The translations under genes and the position numbers were made by a program. Shown piece by piece: positions 9,748 through 21,700 of a stretch of DNA of 64,000 nt; position 1 is the stretch's first letter, and the number at the start of each line of letters is the position of its first letter. The stretch covers positions 1-64,000 of the forward strand of contig VXAZ01006875.1 in assembly GCA_013399875.1 (NCBI GenBank), read 5' to 3'. This DNA comes from Gymnorhina tibicen (Eukaryota > Chordata > Aves > Passeriformes > Artamidae). The notes beneath the pieces were generated by a model. The model saw only the letters and a list, made by a program, of their open reading frames with translations. It had not been told where the DNA came from and made no database searches.

Positions 9748-12700
9748 CTGAGGGAAAAACAAACAGTTCAAAACTGTTTCACCAACTGAAGGCTCTTATT
9801 CAAGGCAAGGAAATCTGGAAAGGTTGCTTCAAACTTGGTGTACTACAGGAAAGCCCAAGCTGGGCTGGGACAAACCCTACACCCATGGCTGTCAGAGTGA
9901 AGCTAAAGCCCCTGTGCCTGGAAACATCAGTGCCTGAAGCCCACTCCAAGCCCCTGACTCTCACAGCATGCAGTGCCAGCACTGCAGTGGTAACCTGAGC
10001 AGCACTGCCTTTGAGGGGATCACAGCCTGTGTAGGAGATACTGCCACAAGGACATTTGCAGTTCTGCTCCCCACTGTGGCACTCGTGTCACATTTCTATG
10101 TGAAAAAGGACACAGGATAGGACCCATGTTTTCTGTGTGAAAAGCCAGGATGGGTTTTTTCTATCTGAAAAACAGGATGGGCCTGTTAAGACTCAGGCAC
10201 AGCTTCAAGATCAGTGAAACATCATAGTCTTCACAAAAAGCTTAAGCCCAGACCAAAGAAAGAGATATTACAGGCTACAACAATTCCATTTCAATATACA
10301 GTTTTCAAAGAGTGTAGAGCTGCCCCAGCACTCAGTATTCCTTCCTGCCTACCTTTGCTTCCTGCTGTTTCCCTCTCACTTGCTCCCAGACCTTCAGTGC
10401 TTTCTGCCAAGTTTCCCATCTGAAACAAAGCAGACAGAGTTAAGACAGAATGTTTAACAACAACAAAATGGAAGTCTTTACTGACTGGTTAACAGCATTA
10501 GATGTTAAAGGAGAAGGGAAGAGAGATGGAGCAACTGAGCAATGAGCCTGTTGTTGCACATGAAGGCCTGCACACAGGAGCTCCCAGAAGGAGGCACAGT
10601 GAAACACAAACTTAACTTACTAAACAAAACAAGCTTCTGACTAGCAAATATTTGTTTTACCTTCCAAACCAGAAGCTTTATTATAATCGGTCTTGTTGGG
10701 GTAACAGTTAAACATGATTTCATAATGTAATTAAATTTTGCAGGCACTGCTTAAATGCAGCTGCATTTTACATCAGTTGTAGTCTAAGCTCTTCTGACTG
10801 GGAAATCCTAGTTTAAATATTATTTCAGGACTACAGCAAAAGTAACACTTGCAAGGGGGTTTTTTTAATAGTATGAATCAACTTTAGGAACTGGACCAAG
10901 AGAATTAAGTTTGTGCTGAACTTCTGTATATCTTCTGAGGAAATCCCATACAGCCATGTTCAGAACAACTACAGTGTATTGCATTACAATTTTCATTTAG
11001 TACTTTTCCTTCCGTCTTCAGACAGGCATTCTGAGTGTATGACTGCACTAGGACTGGAAATTATCTTGAGATCCCTCTTAAATTCCGACATGCCAACACT
11101 GATAATTGAAACCCTGGAGTCAGCTGGATGAGATGAACCAGCAGTGTCACCCTGAGCCACCAACCCCGTTCCCACCCTTGAGTTACATCAAGCAAGATTC
11201 AGCTCCCAGCATCACATTCGCCTTCCCCACCAAGAAGAAAATCTTAATCTTACATTTTCCATACCAGGGGGAGTTTCCATCAAGCTCATATCCAGGGCTG
11301 GCAGCTCAGGATTAAATGTCTGAAAATAAAACCAGACCATATGTCAACTAATAAAGTTCTTGAAATAAAATTGCAGAGAGTTCCTGAAAGGACTGCAGGA
11401 CCCAGTGTGCTGCTCCTTACACTGAAGCATGGGGACAGTGGCTCCTCCATGGGCCTTCAGCTGGGAGCTTCAACCTGTGGCAGTAAACCGAGGTCACAAG
11501 AGGAGAAAAGGTTACCCTATTTCCCAGTGATTCCAGGAATACAGCTAAGTTTCACTCCGTATCATCCAGCTGAATCAAACACACAGCCAGGATGTGATGA
11601 TATGTGATTGAGGCTTGAGAAGAAGTGAGGCAGTTTTTCCTTTTTCTTCCCCGCTTCAGTTCTGTAGAACAGAAATCCCATACGACCTGGGAAAGGCTCC
11701 CAGTATTACCTTGTACACTGTGAATACCGATGAATCATTCTATTTGTAACTATTTGCTTTCCAAGATGTTGCCCCCTCTTACCCATTACAACATGGAATA
11801 AACTAGTAACATTTCATGATGCAACCTGAGCAGTATTTCTCAGAAATCAGGAATAGTGAGAAGACACTCACGTCGCTGAACGCTTCGGCACCGAAGTTGT
11901 ACTGCTTCCCTGACAGCAGTGCTTGGAGCTCTTCAAGGCTGGCATCGATGCAGTTCAGAAAATCCTGAATTTCTTCTCTAAAAAGACAAAATTACATAAT
12001 ACTGTAAGGCACAGGTAGCAGGCAGGGCCTTCTCTTGCCCCACAAGGCAGGTTGCCTACAATCCAGAATAGCCAAATGGATGAAACTGCATTCCTGTATC
12101 ATCTTTCACTCCACCTTTCACTCTTCGAGGTACCAGTACAAGGGAGACTACCTGAACAGCAAGCACAACTACAGCTATCAGGTCAAAAAGCAGTTCCTTC
12201 TTCCATACCTACTCCTTCCCTCATTTTAGTATCTGGTCAATGTTCTCAGACCCCAGCCTGTACACCAGTATCTGTTTAAACAAAGGTACAATGGCTTTCC
12301 CCTGGACAAAAAATTGTAATAATCTGGTAATAATCTGGGCCTGAAGGAACTCTACCTACTTTGAAACATCGCCTTGTTGCCAAATTGGACATGTTTCCAC
12401 GGACAGTGGGCAGGACATGAGGGACAGTGAAGAACCTGAAAAGGCAGCAGCAGGCACAGTGCCCGCACTGCATGTCTTGCTATGCCATGAGGTGCTCCTG
12501 TACTGAATTTCCAGTGCTGAGGAACGGGCAGTTCCAAGGCACTGTCCCACATCCTGCAGTGCCCAGGAGGGAAGATATAGGAGGGAAGATACAGCAGGGC
12601 CTTCAGACCATACGAGTGCTGGGACACCACCCCAGACCCTCCTACCCGCCGCTGACCACAGCAGAAGAGCTGTAGGAGCAAGGGTTAAAGCTTTAACCTC

Positions 12701-15700
12701 GATACAGCTTTTCTGCAGCCGCAGTGATGGTGCTGGCAAAGCTCAGGGACTGGAGTGCAGCTGGGAGCTGCTCATGCAGCCACTGTGGAGCGGGAACCCA
12801 CAGCCTGTACCCCTGATCCAAGGCTGTGTGATCTGACAGGGCACATGGGAAACAGCTTTGCACAAATGAGGGGCAGAGAAGGAAAGGACCAGTGAGATGA
12901 CCACCACGACAATCTACATCCAGGTCCCAGGAACGAAGTGCCCACAGTGCCCTTCACCTGCTGCTTGGCAGCACCTGGCCGTGCCAGCAGTGGGCTGATG
13001 GGACACACTGACGGACACACCAGCACTCAGGCACACCTGTTACCATAAAGGTAACAGGGACACTTACCCTTTTTCAATGTGTGATGCCAACACTTGGCTT
13101 TTTCAAGCCCTGGTAACAAAGGTGCAGAGAATTCACTTCATCAGTGACAATTCAAAAGCTAATTCCCTATGTTCTGCCAAACAACACACCCTCCGAAACT
13201 CCCACAGGATGCCACAAGGTAACAACAGCGTAACGCTTTTCAGAAACAAGTTAATACCTGTCCAGCAAAGGATCATTTTGGTTTCCAGAGTTGTTCTCAT
13301 TCAAGATGGAGTCAATTACTGACACGGGGTCCTCCGGAGCATTTGGCTGTGCAGTGTGGAGTTCCACAGCAGCTGTGCCTGTTTCACCAGATTTGCTGGC
13401 ATCGTTTATTGGAATTGATGGGACAGGTTCTGCACAATTTAACTCACTTGGCTGAGATACTTGACAAAGAGGTAACCCAGGATCCAGAGCTGCCTGTGGC
13501 TCTCTAAAATATGACCCAAACAGAAACAACACACAGGAGAATTTATCAACTGCATTACTATTCATTTCAGGTTTAGTATCCCAAATCTTAGTAAGATTAG
13601 GCCACTCAAGGGTTCAAATAACAAACTGGTCTTTAGAAAAAGCAGCAAAGTGGCAGATGAAGAATCTCTTACTACAGCTTATACAGAGACCACGTATGAG
13701 ATCAAAACACCCCTTTTTCCCAGGCAAAAAGCAGCAGTACAGTATATGGGATTTAGGCAGGAGGGAAACTCCTAAAAGACAGACTCTGGAAAGAAAACAT
13801 TCCAAATCAGTCCATATTTCACTCTGGGTATAACAACTAAATGGGTTCTCACTAAAATCTGTTGCCACACAGAGAATGCCTTCCCTAGGATATGCTTAGT
13901 GAGACCAGTATTGAAACTTGAAATAAAACTATACATCTTGATTTGTTTGTTAGCAATCTGAATACATTTTGGATTATTAGAAACCTATATATGCATTCAG
14001 ATCCCTGTTCAGTCAAAAAGTCAAGTATGTGCTTATTTGTTGAATAGACAGAAAAGTCTCAGCAAATTAAACCTGAAATGTCCAGCAGCCTGACAGGCCT
14101 CCAGGGACTCCTGAAGAGACATGAGCTCTGACAATGGCCAAGGCTATCTGCTGTAGAAGGACAGCATACAATAGGCCTGTCATGCACAAATGGACATTCA
14201 GAGAGATATTCTGTTTCCCAGAATCCATATGGATTCATATGGAACATTAACGTAACTACACAATTAACCCAGGCATAAATACTTCATATACTTTGGACAT
14301 ACCTGGCTCTGCCACTTGTGTGTGCCACAGCAAGGAGGCCATTGGTGGCATTTTCCAGGGTGTCAGTGATATCTCGGATTATCAGACCTGTACCATTTCC
14401 ATCCTCTTCATCTGCACTATGTTCAGAAAAAGCCATCTGCAGATACAGCACAGAATGAGTAAACCACAGGCTCTGACCTTTTCTTTTTTCATACTGAAGC
14501 CCCATTCTCCTTGCAGCTTCTCTTTCCTGTTCACATTTCATCTGTGACCAGTTGCACTGATTTGCATGATTTTACAGCTAGAGTGATGCTCTAAAGTTGC
14601 CCATTGCCCGTTACAAAAGGGAGAGCATTTGATTACAAGGTTAGGGTATCTGTAGCCATGAAGAAGACTGGTATCACTGTGTATCATCCTGTCCAACCCA
14701 CTATCCCTGGGGAGACTTACAGCTTGGCCACTCTCCACAGGGATGCGGACATACTGACGACTGTACTTGGAGGGTGAAGCACCCGCAGCATCTGTGAGAG
14801 ACCTGAGACAAAGCACAGCTTTAGTACACCCTGACTTCCAGAGAGAAGAGCTGCAGCAGTGCCAAATATGGGCAGTAGTGGTTATCATTCTTTCCCTCCC
14901 AAGAAGCCTGGCTTTTGGGAATGTGTGTCAGGAAGGGTTCTGCAGGCAGCCTGCACTACACACACACACACAGTGGTTTGGAAGAAGTCAGTTATGCATG
15001 CATGTTTTGAGATTTACCACTTCTGATAACTGTGACCTTTGGCATTTAAAATGTATAGAATATTCTCTTCCCACCCATTTTAGTGATAAGGAGGAAATAT
15101 TTATTTTGTGCTTGACTGAATTCTATCAGCTTTCTTGAGTTTGAATATACAAGTGATAAAAATATCTGTCACACAACAAAAACTGATTTATCCCTATAAT
15201 TCATATCTGACACTGATCTGGGACCTATCAAGTAATTACCTTTTTCTTTTGACCCCAACAATATAATTTCCTCGCATCAAACTTAGTATAAATTGAAGAA
15301 TCTAAAAAGGAAGAAGAAAAGAAAACCAAAACCAAATGGTCAGCATAGCAATCCTAACATTAAATTCTTAATTCAGATTTTACTATAAAATTATACAGTT
15401 ATGTGACAGAAACTAACAGGTATTTAAAAAATCCATTTGCAATGGTATCTTAAAGAATAAAGCAAGAGTTACAAACTGCATAGAAAAATTATCCCACTTG
15501 CACAGTTGGCTTTTTTTTGAAATGCAATATAACAGCACAAGTCACTAGAGGATTCCAGACCAGAAACAGCTGAGGGATAAACCAGAGAATATTTTTTCCA
15601 GCGTGCAAGCTCCTACAGTTTCTGCGTTCCAAGTTCACTTCTCAAGTGGTCTAAGTGTATCCTGGTCCAAGATCTTTCACAGACTCCGTTCCATGTGCCT

Positions 15701-18700
15701 GCAATCTCTCAAGTTCTGGGCTCCTGTTACCATGCACTGTCTCCACACACTGACATCCTACTATGACTTTTCCTTAGTGCTTTGCTTGTGGTTCTTTACT
15801 GTGCTACTTCTGGGACACTCAGGAACTGAGAACATTTTCTTTATGCTGTATTAATACAGCCTGTTCAGCTCTGTGTCATTTGTCATTCTACATAAGCAAA
15901 GAATGCCATGAAGTATCACAGAGGCAGGAATAAGGATGGTAGCACTGAAGATGCTGCAATGGTACCTTAGACAGCAGCTTCTGTTGTTGACTGTGCTTCT
16001 GCCTTAGAACTGCCACTTCTTTCCACAGGGCCTTATTTTCTCTGCAATGCAGAATAAATCAGAAGACAGAGGATGAACAGAGTTTACTTTATATGCTCTA
16101 GTTTTACAGCTTTCAAACTTTTAGAGTACCTTGCAGAACCAATGGCAACATTCCCTCTGTGGATAACTAACCCTCAGTTAATCCGATCCACTAGCATAAA
16201 CTCTGGGTTAATTAAACTCCATGTTCCATCAGGCAGCATCAAACACTCACTTAGTAAGGACACCCTCATCCTCTGCTGCTCCACCAATAATCTTGATCTG
16301 AGGTATACCTTCAAAGCCTCAAAGCTGTTGAATAAGGACTTTGTGTTACACTCAGCCTGTTTCCAAACACTGAGAGCCTTGGGACAGATCTAAAGGTGGT
16401 GTTCAAGAGGATTGTTTGGTTTTTTTTTTAAGGAACAGAGAGAGGAAGGTATCTCCTGAACTCTGGTTGATATCTGCTGGCATACCAACGACCTGAATGA
16501 ATTACAAGTGCCTATATGAAGGGGATCTAAGAGAACAGAGATGAGGATGTGCAAAGTCCACTTCCAATTAGAAAGAAAACAAAACACCAATTGTCCCTCA
16601 CTGCATCTAACCATGTTTGTATTCAAAAAGTGAAATGCTTTTATTGCCCTAAAAAACTACTACAGGTGCTGGCAACCAGAGTGAAATCTCAAGACAGTCA
16701 ACAAACTCCCAGTCTAAATCTCCAGTCTGTAACTGAATTACAAACACAAACAAGATTCAGAATGTTATGTGGGGTGGAATGGGCATTCTTAGGAAAAAAT
16801 ATAGCTTCACCTGTTTCCAGTTCACATGAAACCCATATTTAGCCAATCTCCATCAGATATAAGCAACATTCAATGCATAAGCACCCCAACACAGCCGAGT
16901 CTACCTCTTCATGTTAGCCAGCCTGACATCCATGTTGTTCTGCTGCTCTCTCATCTCCTGCACCTCAGACAGGACTTTGTGCAAATCCTCTGTGCAGACC
17001 TTGAGATCCTCAGTTCTCACTGCAGACACCTAGAATGGGTACACATGCTTTACTACAAACAGTGCATACTCCTTGCTGCAGGGAGAGTGCAGCAGGTCTG
17101 CAGAGCAGGACTGAGCCACATTAGAAGACCAGATGCCAATGCAATTCTTACGTGGCACAAAACACCACAACTGCTGCAGGTGACAATCCTTAGGACAGGC
17201 TGCACTGAATGAAAAAAAAAAAAAAGATGCCAATGAAAGCATGAGATTAGCACTTTGTACCTGGAGACAGTAGATTCATGACTGTAATTCACAGTAAAAA
17301 CCACTGACTGCAAAAGGCTTTCCCTGGGGGTTCTCTGCCAGGCCTGGTGACAGTTTGCCCTCTAGTGTCACAGAGCAAACACCAGCCAAAAAAACCCCAC
17401 AGCTGATAGTGGAAGAACAAGATGATCATATCTTCTAGGTGTAGGTAAATCTGGCAGCAAAGCAGTAACAAATTTCCATTAAGTTACTGGCAGATGAAGC
17501 TGTCTAGTTAGATGCAACCTACTCTATCTGAAAATTTATCCCACACCAGCTGAATTGCAGAGTCCCCTCTTGGTGTTTCCTCTACTACCTCTCTGCTCAG
17601 TGATATTCCAAAGTTATGGAGACTTGTCTGCAGAAAGAAGAGTCCAAACTGCTCTTCTGCTCACAGCAGAATCCGTGAATGCTGCTACTTCAAATGATGG
17701 TGGAAAAGCCATCAGGGAGCAAAAAGCTCACCATCTCCTTCCTGCACTTCTATATTAAACATTTTCCAGTTCCTTCAGCAACTCTCTGTGCAGCAGGAGC
17801 ATTGTTGGCTGCAACACAATTCAGGATTTTGAAAAAGACAGCTCTATAGCGCATCACATGCACATCTGAATAACACATCCAGGTTTTGTGGGCATAATTT
17901 TGAACATCATTTTGCCAAATACTGACTATAATTGAGCCACATGGAGTCGTACCCTCCCAACCTATAGCCTGCTGGGAGTTTTCTTGTTACTCTGCTAAAT
18001 TCCAAGGGGGATGGGAAAGCATCTCTTGTGGATTCCAAGGGGGAGGTGAAAGCACCAATGTGGGATTGGCCTGCTGAGGTCTGAGATAACTTCTGTGCAG
18101 GTTGGCTCACACATCTTGTCTTCCAAAGGGGAATGGGATGGTCAGAAGTGAACCTGTGGTGTTATAAACCAACATCCCATCCCTTGGTGCTGGAACAGAA
18201 CACTGCTGTTGTGCAATCACTTCTCAGACATGACTAACTACTTTCTTGACATGATCCCATGGTGGAAAGGATGGATTGAAGGGTCTGACAGTTCTCCTCC
18301 CTGTCTGCAGTCCAGAAGCTTTGCTGTTTGTTGCAGTTAATAATTTATGCTAATGTACACAGGGTGCATCCCAAATGGAATTCATGGCTGTCTGATTTCT
18401 CTTCAGCACACCACCTCTCTGTGGGAAGTCAAACCAAAGTTGCAGGAAGTGGGTGGAAATTTCAAATGCAGCCAGCTAGCCTCCAAAAAAAACGGGCCAA
18501 TCTAAATTCTGCCCAAGTACAAGGAGAAGCTCAAATACAAGCTCTTCAGAGTCCCCAACTGGCTAATCAGGGTATCTAGTCCTTGGGTGCTGAGGCACTG
18601 GCACAGGCTGTCCAGAGAAACTTGGCTGTCCCATCCTGGTTGGACGGGGCTTGGAGCAACCTGGTCTAGTGGGAGGTGTCCCTGCTCATGGCAGTGGGTG

Positions 18701-21700
18701 GAATGAGATGAGCTCTAAGGTGCCTTCCAACTCAAACCATTCTGGTATTCTGTGAAGACACACAGGGTACCTGCATACCAGCAGAGCTAAAAGTGAGAGT
18801 AAGTAAAGCAAGTCCTGCATTCAAACCTGCAGTCCTGACAGAGGTTTGAAATACAGTTTACAGCCAATACTGGAATATGGCCCTATTCCAGGCAGTAAAA
18901 GAGCAAGAAAATTAATGACTGTTTTGCAAAAAAAATCACTAACATTTCCTGTGCAACAAAGAATATCTTTCACCAACCTATTCAGCACTTCATATTAATG
19001 TCCTTGGCACTGAGCAGAGCTTTTGTCTTTCCATCTAGAACACTCCACCCAGTGCACCACCCCTGGGACACATGGTGCCACACCTTACGTCACCGTGCAC
19101 CTGCCCCGCCAGGCGTGCACGCTGGGACACGCTGGTCACAGCAGCGGGGGAGCACAGCCTGAGCCAGCGCCACTGCATCGATTCTGGCTCCAAGCAGGGG
19201 CAGCTCAGTGAAGAATCAATCCAAACATAATTGTGACTCTCCAGCCTACCCTGGGCTTTTATTACCCTGGGCAATGCAGCCACACCTGACGACAGCCTAC
19301 AGAAAAGATTCTGCTCTTCAAATGTCAACATGATGTATCATGATACTCTCTTCCGCAGGATATTATGGCCTGTAATGTGCCAATAGAGGATAAGTATCTG
19401 TGCAGAAACAGGTCAGACAAGGCCTGAACATAGAAAAGAAAAGCAGAAAGTGCTCATAAGGATGTAGCTTAGTGGCAACGTAGTTTTAAAGGAGCAATAT
19501 AAGTTATGAAAACTCATCCAAATGAACTGGTTAGCAATGACCTTGCTAATTTTCAGTGAGTGCCAAATGGGAATGTATTTTCTTCTGCTTCTTTCACTTT
19601 GTGCCCTTCTCTGAGTTGGAGATGCTGACAGAACTGCAGACCATGCTAAGCTGCAATCAGGGATAGGAACTCTGTGGAGAAGGGCTGTGGTTTGATGATG
19701 ATGCAGAACATGGTCCTACCCCAGTTCAAGAGCAACAGCAGAGCACGTTTTTTCTAAGCACTGGCACAAGGAGGCCCAGCCAAGCACCAGCCTGGCATTG
19801 TGAGGGAGTTTCCTTGGTTGCCATGGTATTTTCTGGCTGTGTTTGAAACACCCATATGTGCTCCTGAAAAGCCACTTTTCGTAATTAAGTGAAGTAAATA
19901 TGTGCTTAGACTATACCTTGCGCTTGATGTTTTCCAGTAAATGTGCCTTCCCTTGCTTGAAGAAAGGGTGCTGGAACTCAATGACTGAACTTTTCTCTGC
20001 TGTGATGATACCATTCTCCAGAGCAATCACCTTCCTGAAACCATCTGTGGAGAGGAAGCAACAAAGGCGTTTCTTCCAGTTGAAAGTGGACTCTGAATAC
20101 ACACAGTTAAAGAAAAGTCCAGTGCTACCAAAACACTGACTGCACTACAGTTACTGGGAGCAGAAACTATGAAAAACAGCCAAAGTAGCCTTTCTTGGTA
20201 CTCAGTGATTTCACTGCTCTGATCTTCACAGCTAGAGAATATGTCCACAGTACCACTGCCTGCCCTTGCAGGCTGCACACGCAGCTGCACAGCAGAGGCC
20301 AGTGTGTGCCCGTGGGCAAGACAGCCATGGCCAAACCATCCCAGCCACGTACAAACTTTCACAACAGTTAGTTAGAAATGAGATTTATTACAACATCTTG
20401 AACAGAATCATGCCCAAGTGGATGCAGAGGAATGGTACAGTTTCCCTTTTATCCCTGACAACTACACATCAAAATAAATGCTGTCATGTACCACCATGGT
20501 CTACAGAATAAAGCAAGGCAGAGTAGTTAGTTCCCTGCCTGCCTATGCAAACACTTGCAGCAGAGCACCTTCTTCATACTAGACTGCCTGCACAAGATAT
20601 TGCCAGTTATATTTCCATCACTGCTCAAACACCACAGGGTACATGCATGATTCAGCTGACAGGCCAATCCACCTCTCTCCTCAGTCAAGGTTTTAACACA
20701 ATTAATGCACTCCAAATATTATTAGAAAGCCAGAATAGGTCCAGCAGGAAAAGGAGGCTGCCACTATATTGTATACCTTCATAGGAATATTTGCATTTTT
20801 CCATTTATCCTGGCTACAAGGGAAGAGACAATTGTTTCTTTGGATTATCCTGTCACTCAAGTGATGGGTCTCACAAACACAAGCACATGATGCAAACAGC
20901 AGCACCTACCCTCTGTCCAGAGACGAAACAGATGTGCTTCCTCTCATGTCTACACAAAACCTGTACAGGCATCAGCTAGAGAGATCAGGCAAACCTTCTG
21001 GGCAAGGACAGAGAGCTCCTCCCAGTCAGTCTGAAGGAAATTCTAATTCAGGCAGCACCTCCTGTGCTGTTTGTCCCTCCACCGGTCCCAGAAGCTTCAG
21101 CAGTTATTCCTGCTGGTTGCTGCAGCCCTGCATGCTGCACTGTGCCTCTGAGTCACCCTCACTGCACCTCTCTGCCTGGCCAAGCTGTACATATGCTATC
21201 TAACGCTGCTCACAAGTTGAGCAGAGAAAACATAATGAGAAATGTAGTCCAGCTTGGCCCATCAGTGGGACTGATCTGGTTCCAACACAGCAATAACAGG
21301 CAAGAGCAGTGGCAGCCCCAAAATCCAGGCAATTTTTTTTTCACATTCTAGTGTATGGGTGTACACACAGCCTCTTATCCCCTGGGTACACATATGTTTG
21401 CTGCAAGAGCAACACTGGAGCTCAGGCAACCTCACACTACCTTTAGGCACCAGCACATATTCTTACAGCTGTTACTCAAAAGGATTTGGAGCTAAAACAC
21501 AAAAACCACACACTAAACCAAGCTCTACCATCAGTCTTTTCTTTTGCGAAGCAAACTCAAGGCCAGAGCTCAGGTTTTCAAGAATGAAAGACTTGCCGAG
21601 TCCATTTGCTTGTTTAAAGAAATCCAAACCCAAGCCAAGTAGCTATGAACTTGGCAGACAAGAATGTGTAGGAACCGCTGATGCTTACACATGTTGAGCT

